Positions 50,321 through 62,805 of a DNA stretch of 64,000 nt are shown one piece after another. Source of the stretch: Neocallimastix lanati (nom. inval.). Its lineage: Eukaryota > Neocallimastigomycota > Neocallimastigomycetes > Neocallimastigales > Neocallimastigaceae. Where the stretch lies: assembly GCA_016946835.1 (NCBI GenBank), contig JACVTC010000142.1, positions 245,001 to 309,000 on the forward strand, given 5' to 3'. Under the pieces are notes generated by a model. The model searched no databases. It saw nothing but the letters and a program-made list of their open reading frames with translations, and had not been told where the DNA came from. Position 1 is the first letter of the stretch, and each line of letters starts with the position of its first letter. A program made the position numbers and the translations under genes.

Positions 50321-50698
50321 ATAAAATAAAATAAAATAAAATAAAATAAAATAAAATAAAATAAAATAAAATAAAATAAAATAAAATAAAATAAAATAAA
50401 ATAAATAAAATAAAATAAAATAAAATAAAATAAAATAAAATAAAATAAAATAAAATAAAATAAAATAAAATAAAATAAAATAAAATAAAATAAAATAAAA
50501 TAAAATAAAATAAAATAAAATAAAATAAATAATAAAATAAAATAAAATAAAATAAAATAAAATAAAATAAAATAAAATAAAATAAAATAAAATAAAATAA
50601 AATAAAATAAAATAAAATAAAATAAAATAAAATAAAATAAAATAAAATAAAATAAAATAAAATAAAATAAAATAAAATAAAATAAAATAAATAAAAAA
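50321..50698. repeat. (AAAAT)n pentanucleotide array, ~375 bp
   Basis: About 75 nearly perfect pentamers with only two slips (near 50402 and 50527). It grows directly from the pentamer linkers of the neighbouring satellite. Confidence 0.92.
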
Positions 50699-51834
50699 TT
50701 ATTTGAATTATAATAAAAATACAAGTATTAATAAAAATAAAATAAAATAAAATAAAATAAAATAAAAATTTGAATTATAATAAAAATACAAGTACTAATA
50801 AAATAAAATAAATAAAATAAATATGTGAATAATAATAAATTGCAAGTATCAATAGAAATAAAATAAAATAATATAAAATAAATAAATATGCAGTGAAATA
50901 ATAATATATAATATGATAAAATAAAATAAATAAGATATTGATATGAAATTAATATAAAAACTGAATTTAGCAACAAATAAATTATATAATAAAGTAAATG
51001 ATATAGCATATTCATATATATTAACATGAATTTTATTATAATTTTTACAGTATTTTAAATTAATGTAAATTATTATATTTCCATATAATAAACAAACTTT
51101 ATAATTAGAAAATAGTATAAAAAAAAATATTATTAAATATTATTATAAAATAATTAAATGAATAAATTAATAAATAAATAAAAATTTTCAGAATATGGCG
51201 AATGTAAATCATCATTTTTTTTGAAATATATCACATTTTAAATATTTTTAATAATTATTTTTTCAAAGAAATTATATGTGCCATTTTATTTTAATGTTTA
51301 AATATTATATTCATAAATAAAAATTTATAAAAAATAATATAAGCCACATTCCGAAATGAAAATTTATGTAAAAAATTTTAAAGCCACATTCCGAAACGCA
51401 CCACCCTCATGTGAAACATTTCGACATAATTTATGTATAATCATCATAAATATTTGTACAATGTGTATAATATATGTAATACGCCACTATTTTCAACGTA
51501 TATTTTATTTATTGTTTTTTAGCATTACAAAAAAAAAATAAAAACAAAAAAAAAGAATAAATAAAAGAATAAATGTATTTTAGCATTAAAAAAATAAAAT
51601 AAAAACAAATAAAGAATAAATAAGTTTTCTGTTGAGAATTTTATTTTATTTTTATTTTTTTTTAATTTTATTTTATTATTATATTTTATTATTAAATATT
51701 TTTATAATAAAACCTTTCCATTTTATTTTATTCAAATAAAATAAATAAAATTATATATTTTATTATTAAATTAATTAAATAATAGAATAAAATTTATTAT
51801 TATATTAAATATTTATTATTAATAAAATTTAAAT

Positions 51835-51985
51835 ATTGATATTGATATTAATAAAATATTTTGATATTGATATTAATAAAATATTTTGACATTGATATTA
51901 ATAAATATATTGATATTGATATTAATAAATATATTGATATTGATATTAATAAAATATATTGATATTGATATTAATAAAATTTAAA
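51835..51985. repeat. 24-25-bp minisatellite inside the 3'-LTR MULE
   Basis: Six copies of gatattgatattaataaaat plus a short AT tail. The sister MULE at 59485-61904 has only one copy at the matching place (59820-59850), so the array expanded (or contracted) after the two MULE copies separated. Confidence 0.85.
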
Positions 51986-52022
51986 CTATATATATTCTAG
52001 TTAATTATTTTTATTTATAAAT

Positions 52023-53443
52023 TTAGAGCTTGTTTAATTCTAATAAACATTTATACCATAAATCAATGATATCTTTTTTTCACATTTTTTATCAATTAAT
52101 CGGATTCCTTTTTTTTTTGTATTTTTTAATGAAATCATTGATTTCATCAGTTTTTGTTAATATTCTTTTTTTTTTTTTTTCCAAACTCCTTCAATTTTCC
52201 TTTTGTAATTATTGTAAGATAAAGATTCTTCTCTTTTTAAATGATAAATCAATTAATATAAAGAAGTTTTTTTTGTAAAACAATTTTTTTAAGTAATTGT
52301 TAAAAGATTCTGAAGCATTATTTGTTATGTGGTTTATATCATTATAATAATTCCAATATCGAATATCATATTTATATAAATAAGTCTTATTAAAATATTC
52401 CAAAAAATTTAAAAAATTGAAATAATTATATATTTGACATATAATTTTAATATAATTATAAATATCAAATATATATTCAGGATTTATAAAAGGAAAATTT
52501 GTAATAGCTTTATATAACAAATAAATTTTATAATTATTTTCAACTTCATTATAACATAATCTATTTTTTTGAACTTCAAACGATCTTTTATAATGCCATA
52601 CACAATATTTAATAGTAATATTATGAAATATTTTAATGGAAGCATTGGATATACTTTTTTCAAAATCACAACGCAAAATTTTTGGTATAACTATAATATT
52701 ATTATTATAATTACTTTCATTCTTTTTTAATTCTTCAAATAACAATTCATAGGTTGCTTGTTCTTTATTATTTAATATAGATAGTGATGTAGTATAAAAA
52801 CTATTTATTTCTGGAGCAAATACTCTTGTTATAAACACTTGATAACCAAATATTGGTGCAATATAAAATGTACCATCAGCAAACATATGTTCGTTGTATT
52901 TTATAGACAATTCTGTTTGGAATGGGAAATGATGATTGAAAAATTATAATATTAGAATTTTTGTATATCATAAAATTTTCATCTCTTTCGTTTATATAAT
53001 ATTCAGATTTATCTGGAATTTCATTAAATTTTGATATATCAGGAGGTAGTTGTTTTTTAATATATCTTGATATTTGGGATTTAATTGAATTATATTCAGG
53101 GCATATCAATCCAATTTCTTCAAATATTTCATTATATATGTTTTGGATTTATATCAAATGGGATTGAGGTTTTTCGAATTTCATTTTTCATTTTATGTTT
53201 TACTATTGATACAGATGCATAATATTCTTTTCCTGGATGAGTATGTTTGTTTTCATATTTTATTACTTTATTATTATCATTTAGAATAATGTAAGATTTA
53301 CCTTTTTTAACTGTTTTATATTTAGTACATTTGAATATTTTTGTATTATTCGTTATATACCATAAATTAAATTTATATTTTCTATTTACAATGATTTGGT
53401 TTTTTTCTTTATTAGTTTCACTTATTTCTAATTAATCATCCAT
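52023..53443 (-). pseudogene. MULE transposase relic (3'-LTR copy)
   Basis: The same protein family as at 47410. Landmarks on the minus strand are a zinc-finger region around 53230-53340, NEHMFADGTFYIAP (first Asp), LRCDFEKS (second Asp), CVWHYKR and NNASESFNNYLK. The reading frame is interrupted by an early in-frame stop just after the ATG at 53443, a shift near 52918 and further small shifts near the 3' end (about 52260). The shift near 52918 is also present in the sister copy at 60783, so the common ancestor was already defective. Confidence 0.85.
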
Positions 53444-53530
53444 TTATTATAAATATTTTAAATTAAAAGTTTTATTTTTTATATTTTAATTTTTTTTGTT
53501 TTAATTTTTTTTTATCTTATTTTATTTTAT

Positions 53531-53568
<38 letters not shown>

Positions 53569-56500
53569 TTTATATTTTACTTTATTATTTATTTTTTTTA
53601 TCTTATATTTTATTTTATACTTTTTTTTCATATTTTACTTTTTTTTTTTATATATTTTATAATTTACTTTATTATTTATTTTTTTTATTTTATATTTTAC
53701 TTTTTTTTTTTTTATATTTTATAATTTACTTTATTATTCATTTTTTTTATTTTTTATTTTACTTTATTATTTATTTTTTTTTATTTTTTATTTTACTTTA
53801 TTCTTTTTTTTATATTTTATATTTTATTTTATTATTTATTTTTTTATATTTTTTATTTTACTTTATTATTTATTTTTTTTATTTTTTATTTATTTTTATT
53901 TATTTTTTATTTACTATATTATATATATACTGTAAATGTTTTTAAAATTAAAAATAAAAATAAAAATAAATTTAACCCTATTCCTATTCATATATTTTAC
54001 AATCCACATTGTAATACATAAATAAATGATCAAACATAAATTATGTCGAAATGCAATACTCCCTGATATTAACATAAATAATGTTAATCATACATAAAAT
54101 AATAATTATATAAAAAGTAAAATATAAATTAATATATTAAAATTTATTAATATTATAACACTCCCCCTCAAATGTAATTTTTAATTATTAAAAATTATAT
54201 TTGCGAAGGATTTTATTTTGTTTCCATTAGTAACTTTTGTTAAAATATCTGATAAGTTTTCAGAGCTTTCAATGTGTTTTAATTCAACTATTTTCTTCTT
54301 AATGTTGTCTACATTAAAGTGATATTTAATTGATATATGTTTTAATTTAGGATTTAAATCACCATTTTCCATAGAAATTTTACATGCATTATTATCAATA
54401 AAAATAGTTATTGGTTTATTAAATCCTATTAATTCAAAAAGAATATTCTTGATCCATAATAATTTCTTGATGCATTGTGAAGCACTAATATATTCTGCTT
54501 CAGCGGTTGAGGTAGCAACTATAGATTGTTTTTTAGACATCCAAGAAATTGGATTATTTCCTAAAAGAATAATATGTCCAGAAGTCGATTTTCTGTCTTT
54601 AATGTCTCCAGCAAAATCCGAATCAGTATAAGCAACTATGTTTCCTTGACCATCATAAGTTATCTTGTAATCTATAGTGCTGTTTAAATATTTCAAGATG
54701 TTTTCTACTTTTCTCCAATCGGTTATTGTAGGATTTTCCGAATTTCTAGCGGCTTTGTGTACGGCAAAAGAGATGTCCGTTCTGGTTGCTTTGGATAAGA
54801 ATATTAGCATACCAATAGCGCTTTTATATGTTGTTTTATCATATGGATCATTATTCTCAGAAATAATATTATCACCAACGCATGGAGTTGTAACTTTTTT
54901 CATATTATTAATATTGAATTTATTTAAAATGATGTTAATAAAATGTTTTTGAGAAATTGAATAATTGAAATTGTTCTTTTCAATTTTAATTCCTAATATA
55001 TAATTAATTGGTTCGCATTTTGAAATTTTGAATTTTTATTTAATTTTATTTATAATGTTATTGATTTCTTTAACTAATCCAGCGATAGCCATATCATCAA
55101 CGTATAATCCAATTATACAGACTAATTTTCCATTAACGGTCTTTTTAAATATGCATTTTTCAGACGATAATTGAATAAAACCTTACTCTATTAAAAATTC
55201 AGATATTGCCAGATACCATTGGCGTCCTGACTGTTTTAATCCGTAAAGTGCCTTTCTAAATTTCCAGTATCCCTTCCCAAAGTTAGCATCTCCAGGCGGA
55301 ATAGTTGTATAAATATCTGTGTCAATTTTAGCATTAAGGAAGGCAGCTTTAATATCAAGTTGGAAAATATGCCATTTGAATTTTGAAGCAATGGCAATAA
55401 TCATTTTTAGACCATCGATATTAAGAGTAGGGGCAAAGGTCTGAAAGAAGTCCACACCAAATAATTGTCGGAATCCTTGTGCAACAATACGTGCTTTGTG
55501 TTTAATAACAATACCAGCACTATTAATTTTATTTGTGTATATCCAAATTAAAGGTAAAATTCTTTTGCCTTTTGGGACATGTTTAACAAATATCATTATT
55601 TTATTATCATAAAAGTTGCACAATTCATCATCCATGGCTTGTTCCCATAATAAATGGTCTTTGCAATTGATTGCTTGAATATAATTGCTTGGGACCATGT
55701 TTTGAATTGAAGCAATAATTTTGTTGTTAAAATCTGTTCTACGATATTTTTTAAATTTTATAAAAATATTGGATTTTCTTTTCTTTTTAAAATATTTGAA
55801 TTTAAATTATGATTAATAAAATTATTATTTTTATTATTTGATGATGCTCCTTCATCATAGTTATTTTTATTTTTAATTAAATTATTTTTATTTAAAATTT
55901 TTAAATTATTGTTTTATGATAAATTTGGTAAATTCATTCTATAGGTCCAATAATTAAATTTATGTGATTGATTGGGAACATTGTTATTTTCAATAATTAA
56001 ATTTTTAATATTACTTCTAAAAGTGGACTTTTTGTTTACATTTGGAGTAATAATTTCTTTTAACGTTTTACTTTTATTATTTTTATTACTGTGTATATTA
56101 TTATTATTGTTTTGTAATATATTATTATTACTTAATGATATAGAATTTGTATTATTAATTGTATCAGTTAATTGAGTATTATTATTTTGATAATATATGT
56201 TAGAATATTCATCAATATTATTTACTTTATTATTATTTAATATATTCGACTTAATATTATCATCGAATTTATTATTATTTAAGGTTTCATTAAATTTTTC
56301 ATTTAAATTTTTAATATTTTCATTATTAATTAAAGTTTGATTTTTATTGGCAATTAAATTTTTGTCATTTTCTTTATATAATAAGGTTTTGTTTATATTT
56401 TCTTCAGAATTTGAAAAATTTTTATTATTTGAAAAATTTTTATTATTTGAAAAATTTTTATTTTGAATAATTTCATCATTTTTTAAATTTTGAAAATTTT

Positions 56501-59296
56501 CAGTTGTATTTATATTTTGTGATTTCTCTATGTTTTGACTATCAAATTTATTTGTTTTTTCAATATTTTGTTTATATCCAAAAGGACTATTAGATGGTGT
56601 CTTATTTTGATTGTTTTGATTGAAATCTGGTGAGGAAATAGATGACGGATAATCACTACCATCGTCAGGAATGTCATAGAAAATTTCCTCATTTGAATTA
56701 TTTTGATTATTATTTTTATTATTATTTATGATTAAATTATTAGGATTATAACCAATAAGATTGGTAAAATTAAAATAGAATTGGAAGAAATTTGGATCCC
56801 CATATTGATTTTTATTATCATTAGATAATTTTAGGTTGGCTGGAGTATCTTCCAAGCAATGAATTTCTGTAACTTTATGTATTTTGTAATTTTCATAATC
56901 CATTATAATATAACAATTCGATTGTTCACTAAATCCCAAAAAAATTCCTTTACGAGAATTTGGTGAAAATTTAGATTTATTTTGATCAAAAATTTTGTAA
57001 TAACTAATGCATCCAAATACACGTAAATATTTAATATTTGATTTTTTATTGAAAAATATTTCATCAGGGATTTTATTATTAATGCTTCTATGTGGTACTT
57101 TGTTGTAAACATAGTTAGCATAAGTAACAGCAAAATCCCAAAAATTTTCGCTTAATCCACTCCAATATAATATTGTTTTTGTGCAGGAGATTAGAGTTTG
57201 ATTAAATCTCTCTGCAATTCCATTATTTTCAGGGTTGTAAGGATGAGAAAATACCTTTAAAATACTGTTTTCTTTACAGAAATTTTTAATTTTCTTGTTA
57301 TCAAATTCATGTCCTTGATCTGATTTGAAAAATTTAATTTTATAGTTATTATTATTATTATTTAAGAATTTAAAAACTTCAATAATAGTATCTATGGCTT
57401 CAGATTTACTTTTTAGTAGGAATATCCAACTTTTTCTACTAAACTCATCAATAAAAGTTAAAATAAATCTTTTTCCAGTAAAAGATTTATTTATTGGCCC
57501 AATAATATCAGAATGTATAACTTCGAGGATATAAGAAGCTTTGGGAGTAATTCTATTGTGTGATTTTCTTTTCATTTTTGTTATTTTACATTCATCACAA
57601 CAATTATTATTATTTATACCATGTTCTTGTAAATACTTTTGCATATCCTCATTATAATAATGACCAATTCTTCTATGCCAAAGAAGTTCTTGGTAATTAT
57701 TAAAATTTTGCATAGCCATAATATTATTTCTATTATTACTTATTTCATATTTTTTATTTTGAACATCAGTGATATTTATTTCATTTCTTTTATTAGCTTG
57801 AAATGATGCGATTGTTTTATAATTTTTATCTAGCATTTTTAGAATAACATTGTTATTTATTTTTTCAATAATAACTTTTATTCCAATTTTAGCTAATTCT
57901 ATACCACTAATCATATTTTTAGTTACATCTTTTGAGTACAGAACACGATTTAATTTTATTTTGTAATTATTTATATTTAAAATTGTTTCTCCATAGCCAT
58001 CAAAAGTACATTTGGTTCCGTTAGCACAACTTAGATTTATTTTTTCATTTTTAAAATTTTGTAATTACTTTTATTATTAGTTATATGTTCACCGGCACCA
58101 CTATCATATAACCATTCGTCTTTATTATAATTATTGGTATTTAATAAATATTTTATTGTATTTAACTGGTTAAGAACACGTGTATTTTTGTGTTTTAACA
58201 TCAAATTTTCATTAGTAATGGATGGATTATTAATTTTATTGATAAGGTTTATTGATTTTGTGTCGTCATTAGGTTTTTCTAAATTATCATGTAATTCATG
58301 ATAATTAAATCCATTGTTATATTCGTTACTCAATTGAATATCATTAATATATCCCATAAATTTTCTATTGTTAGATTTACCATTATTTTTTCTATTTGGA
58401 TTTTTTAAATTGTACCAGCATTCCTTTAAAGTGTGACCATGTTTTTCACAAATTAAACAAAATTTTTCTTTTTGATTATTTTTATTATGATTTTTATTGT
58501 CGTTTTTATGATTCATTGGTTTATTATTTTTGTATTTACTTTCATTGTATTTATTATTATTATTATCCGTTTTTGTAAATCTTTTATATCTTTTGTGGAG
58601 TGCATCAATTTCCATTGGGTCATCGGATCTGTTTGAGTTAGTATCTTCATTATTATTGTCCCATTCGCCAGCATAAGATTTCATGGTTATATTATATTTT
58701 ATTCTCTCACATAGTTGTTTGTAGGTTTCGTTAACATTGAATTCAAATTTGCTCCTAAATCCGGGAGGAAATGTATTGTAAGCATATTTTGATTTTTCCT
58801 TATCTGAAATGGGAAACTTTGATTTTTTCATATTTTCAAAAATATTATCTAACTTTGTTAATATTTTTGGAATATCTTTTATGGTTTTTGCTTTTAAATC
58901 AGCTATCTTTTTAGCCCAATAAAGCATATCCGTTTCACTTTCTCCGTATTCTCCTTTAAGGTACTTTATTATAGAATACGCGGATTCTAATTTTATGACA
59001 TCCTTTATAATGTCAGAGCCTATAGAATTTAAAATAAAAAGCCTTGCCTTCTTATTTTCTATTTTCGCATTTTCTAATTCATCTGAATTAGAATTTTTTT
59101 CTTCTAGTTCTTTAAGTACATCTTTATCAATGTAAATATTTAACTTATTAATGTATAGTGCATCATAGATTATTGTGTACCATACTTCAAAATTGTCCCC
59201 TGTCAGGCGGACATTATTTTCTTTTAATGAATAATTACTATTATTATCATTCATTATTTAAAATATTAATTAGTATTAATCTCTTTCCTTTCCAGA

Positions 59297-59313
59297 GCTG
59301 AGACTCTTAATCT
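59297..59313 (-). promoter_or_regulatory. Primer-binding site of second copia, tRNA-Lys(CUU)-like
   Basis: Plus-strand bases next to the LTR are GCTGAGACTCTTAATCT, again the anticodon arm of tRNA-Lys(CUU). The shared core TGAGACTCTTAATCT is identical to that of the first copia element although the two elements' proteins are clearly diverged. Confidence 0.6.
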
Positions 59314-59484
59314 ATTGTTATGTATATATTTAATTTTATTTATTTATTAATATATTTAATATAAACAAGTCTGAGATTAAAATAAAAATAATCAGGTGAA
59401 ATATATATACTAAATTTAATCAAATGATTTCGTGATTTACATAAAATAAGAAATAAATTATTTACATAAAAGAATGATATTAAC

Positions 59485-61904
59485 GGATGTGAAGCATTTC
59501 GACATAATTTATGTATAATCAGCATAAATATTTGTACAATGAGTATAAATTATGTAATACACCATAACTTTCAACGTATATTTTTATTTATTGTATTTTA
59601 ACATTAAAAAAATAAAAATAAAAACTAAAAAAAATAATAAATAAAAGAATAAATAAGTTTTCTGTTAAGATTTTGTTTTATTTTTATTTATTTTCAATTA
59701 TTTAATTTTCATTTTATTATTATATTTTATTATTAAATATTTAATATTTTATTATTAAATTAATTAAATAATAAAATAAAATTTATTTTAATATTAAATA
59801 TTTATTATTAATAAAATTTAAATATTGATATTGATATTAATATAATTTAAACTATATATATTCTAGTTAATTATTTTTATTTATAAATTTAGAGCTTGTT
59901 TAATTCTAATAAACATTTATACCATAAATCAATGATATCATTTTTATCACATTTTTTATCAATTAATTCCGATTCCTTTTTTTTTTTGTATTTTTTAATT
60001 AAATCATTGATTTCATCAGTTTTTGTTAATATTCTTTTTTTTTTTTTTTTCCAAATTCCTTCAATTTTCCTTTTGCAATTATTATAAGATAAAGATTCTT
60101 CTCTTTTTAAATGATAAATCAATTCATAGAAAGAAGGTTTTTTGTAAAACAATTTTTTTTAAGTAATTGTTAAAAAATTTTGAAGCATTATTTGTTATGT
60201 GGTTTATATCGTTATAATAATTCCAATATTGAATATCATATTTATATAAATAAGTCTTATTAAAATATTTCAAAAAATTTAAAAAATTGAAATAATTATA
60301 TATTTGACATATAATTTTAATATAATTATAAATATCAAATATATATTCAGGATTTATAAAAGGAAAATTTGTAATAGCTTTATAAAACAAATAAAATTTT
60401 TGATTACTTTCAACTTCATTATAACATAATTTATTTTTTTGAACTTCTAACGATCTTTTATAATGCCATACACAATATTTAATAGTAATATTATGAAATA
60501 TTTTAATGGCAGCATTGGATATACCTTTTTCAAAATCACAATGCAAAATTTTTGGTGTAACTATAATATTATTATATTTACTTGCATTCTTTTTTAATTC
60601 TTCAAATGACAGTTCATAGGTTGCTTGTTCTTTATTATTTAATATAGATAGTAATGTAGTGTAAAAACTTTTTATTTCTGGAGCATATATTCTTGTTATA
60701 AACACTTGATAACCAAATATTGGTGCGATATAAAATGTACCATCAGCAAACATATGTTCGTTGTATTTTATAGACAATTCTGTTTGGAATGGGAAATGAT
60801 GATTGAAAAATTATAATATTAGAATTTTTGTATATCATAAAATTTTCATCTCTTTCGTTTATATAATATTCAGATTTATCTGGAATTTCATTAAATTTTG
60901 ATATATCAGGAGGTAGTTGTTTTTTAATATATCTTGATATTTGGGATTTAATTGAATTATATTCAGGGCATATCAATCCAATTTCTTCAGATATTTCATT
61001 ATATATATGTTTTGGATTTATATCAAATGGGATTGAGGTTTTTCGAATTTCATTTTTCATTTTATGTTTTACTATTGATACAGATGCATAATATTCTTTT
61101 CCTGGATGAGTATGTTTGTTTTCATATTTTATTACTTTATTATTATCATTTAGAATAATGTATGATTTAACATTTTTTAACGGTTTTATATTCAGTACAT
61201 TTGAATACTTTTGTACTATTCGTTATATACCATAAATTAAATTTATATTTTTTGTTTACAATGATTTGGTTTTTTCTTTATTAGTTTCACTTATTTCTAA
61301 TTGATCATCCATTTATTATAAATATTTTAAATTAAAAGTTTTATTTTTTAATTTTTTTTTTAATCTATTTTTTTTATCTTATATTTTTATTCTTTTTTTT
61401 TTTTTTTTTATTTTAGATTAAAAGTTTTATTTTTTAATTTTTTTGTTTTAATCTATATTTTTTATCTTATATTTTTATTTTTATTTTACTTTATATTTAT
61501 TTTTTTTTTATTTTTATTTTACTTTATTATTTATTTTTTTTTTATTTTTAATCTATTTTTTTTATCTTATATTTTTATTCTTTTTTTTTTTTTTTTTTTT
61601 TTTTTTTTATTTATTTTTTATTTTACTTTATTATTTATTTTTTTTTTTATTTTTATTTTACTTTATTATTTATTTTTTTTTATTTATTTTACTTTATTAT
61701 TTATTTTTTTTTATTTTTATTTTAATCTATTTTTTTTATCTTATATTTTTATTCTTTTTTTTTATTTTTTTTTTTTTATTTTTATTTTTTATTTTACTTT
61801 ATTATTAAAAATTTAACCCTATCCTATTCATTTATTTTTATAAGCCACATTGTAATACATGAATAAATGATTATACATAAATTATGTCGAAATGCAATAC
61901 TCCC
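59485..61904 (-). mobile_element. MULE DNA transposon in the 5' LTR
   Basis: 2.42 kb, flanked by TGATATTAAC (59475-59484 and 61905-61914). Terminal inverted repeats of about 37 bp share an identical 28-bp inner part (59494-59521 and its complement at 61868-61895). It contains the transposase relic (59889-61312) and a T-rich low-complexity stretch (61330-61805) upstream of it. It occupies the same LTR position, with the same duplication and orientation, as the MULE in the 3' LTR. Confidence 0.88.
59889..61312 (-). pseudogene. MULE transposase relic (5'-LTR copy)
   Basis: Reads MDDQLEISETNKEKTKSL from the ATG at 61312. A zinc-finger region (FKCTEYKTVKKC...HTHPG) and the MULE core with NEHMFADGTF, LHCDFEKG, CVWHYKR and NNASKFFNNYLK follow. 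At the third landmark the usual ASES reads ASKF, so the expected catalytic Glu is replaced. Frame breaks lie near 61270, near 61160, near 60783 (shared with the sister copy) and near 60160. Protein identity to the 3'-LTR copy is roughly 90-95% by eye. Confidence 0.85.
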
Positions 61905-62009
61905 TGATATTAACATAAATAATTTTAATCATACATAAAATAATAATTATATAAAAAGTAAAATATAAATTAATATATTAAAATTTATTAATATTATAAC
62001 AATAATAAT

Positions 62010-62226
62010 TGTTAACAGTCTGGAATTTGTGGTTAATGATTATGTCAACTTTATTAATATATTATATACTCTAGAATTACTCAAGAATTACTCAAAATAT
62101 AATTCTATGAGTTTACATGTATTTATATGAATAATATATGGCTTATACATTTAATTTAATACAATACGTGTCAATACATTATAAATACATTTGACACTTA
62201 TTTCATATATTTCACATATTCTAACA
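62010..62226 (-). repeat. LTR of a third retroelement (3' LTR)
   Basis: 217 bp beginning TG (TGTTAACAG) and ending CA (tattctaaca), preceded by ATAAT and followed by ttcccccttaaacc, the complement of a polypurine tract. Its sequence differs from the other LTRs. The element reads on the minus strand and continues beyond the window. Confidence 0.75.
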
Positions 62227-62664
62227 TTCCCCCTTAAACCTAGTTATTCAGTAAAGAATAAATTGGTTTACTGGTGAATATGTGCTTATAAAATTATCCT
62301 ATTCTACAATATTATATACTTGATACTATTAAACAATAAATTATTTCTTTTCTAACCTAACTTTTAATTTTACATGAATAAAATATTTTACGTTATATTA
62401 ATTCCTTAATTAAATTTAAATATTGCTAATATAATTTCTTAAATATATTTTTAATCTAATAATTTCCCCCTAAAACTAAATATTTAGTATTTTTACACCT
62501 TTAATAAGTGTTAGATGAATCTATGCCATCTTTAATATGAAATAATTATATGGTTTAAATATACCATTTATATATGATGGAAACTTTTCTCTTGAAGGGT
62601 GATATTATACCATCTAAAATATGTGAATACCTCTGTTATATTGGGTTTTACATCACTATTAATT

Positions 62665-62805
62665 ATAATCCGCTTTGTAGATTAGCGCTAACTTTTATAT
62701 ATATTTCGCTTTGTAGTTTTAGCGATAACTATTAAATATTGCTTTATAGATTAGCATTAACTATTAAAATATCGTTTTGTAGATAAACGTTAACTATTAT
62801 ATATA
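62665..62805. repeat. ~35-bp hairpin-bearing tandem repeat
   Basis: Four diverged units of the form cgctttgtagattagcgcta + actattaa + AT spacer. In each, the start (cgctt, gcttt or cgttt) is partly mirrored by agcgctaac or aacgttaac. A fifth relative stands alone at about 63721-63760 (cgttttgtagttaagcagta). Confidence 0.75.

Larger units (their letters stand above)
46993..51408 (+). mobile_element. MULE DNA transposon nested in another MULE's terminal repeat
   Basis: 4.4 kb flanked by the 9-bp duplication ATGTGAAAC (46984-46992 and 51409-51417). The imperfect inverted ends share GCGTTTCGGAA with a G-rich tip (ggggagag on the left, complement of ccaccctc on the right). The left half holds a transposase relic (47410-48858, plus). 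The right half (49000-51350) is non-coding: AT-rich spacer, a ~47-bp satellite (49690-50320), an AAAAT pentamer array (50321-50698) and further AT-rich DNA. The tips resemble those of the MULEs in the LTRs (G-rich tip then GC[AG]TTTCG), so the families are related. Confidence 0.82.
46982..54063 (-). mobile_element. MULE DNA transposon in the 3' LTR, itself interrupted
   Basis: Mutator-like element of about 2.66 kb without its own insertion: 46982-46992 plus 51418-54063. Its target duplication is TGATATTAAC (46972-46981 and 54064-54073). Terminal inverted repeats run about 37 bp; the shared part contains GCATTTCGACATAATTTATG (with one change on the left). Inside are the transposase relic (52023-53443, minus), a 24-25-bp minisatellite (51835-51985) and a T-rich low-complexity stretch (53460-53935) upstream of the gene. 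A second MULE entered its left terminal repeat, leaving only 11 bp on that side. Confidence 0.85.
46809..62001 (-). mobile_element. Ty1/copia LTR retrotransposon, second copy, with MULEs in both LTRs (fossil)
   Basis: Minus-strand element spanning 15.2 kb because of nested insertions. The 3' LTR is 46809-46981 plus 54074-54160; the 5' LTR is 59313-59484 plus 61915-62001. Each is about 260 bp once the MULE is set aside, and the two differ at about two sites. ATAAT flanks both ends (46804-46808 and 62002-62006). The inner start (TAT before TGTTATG) is uncertain by 3 nt. The body 54161-59312 carries gag with a CCHC knuckle (CLICEKHGHTLKEC), protease (YDSGAGEH), integrase, a long Asn-rich linker, reverse transcriptase, RNase H and a polypurine tract (complement of ctccccctc). 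It is a different copia lineage from the first element. The body is broken in about four places; low LTR divergence suggests recent insertion. Confidence 0.9.
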
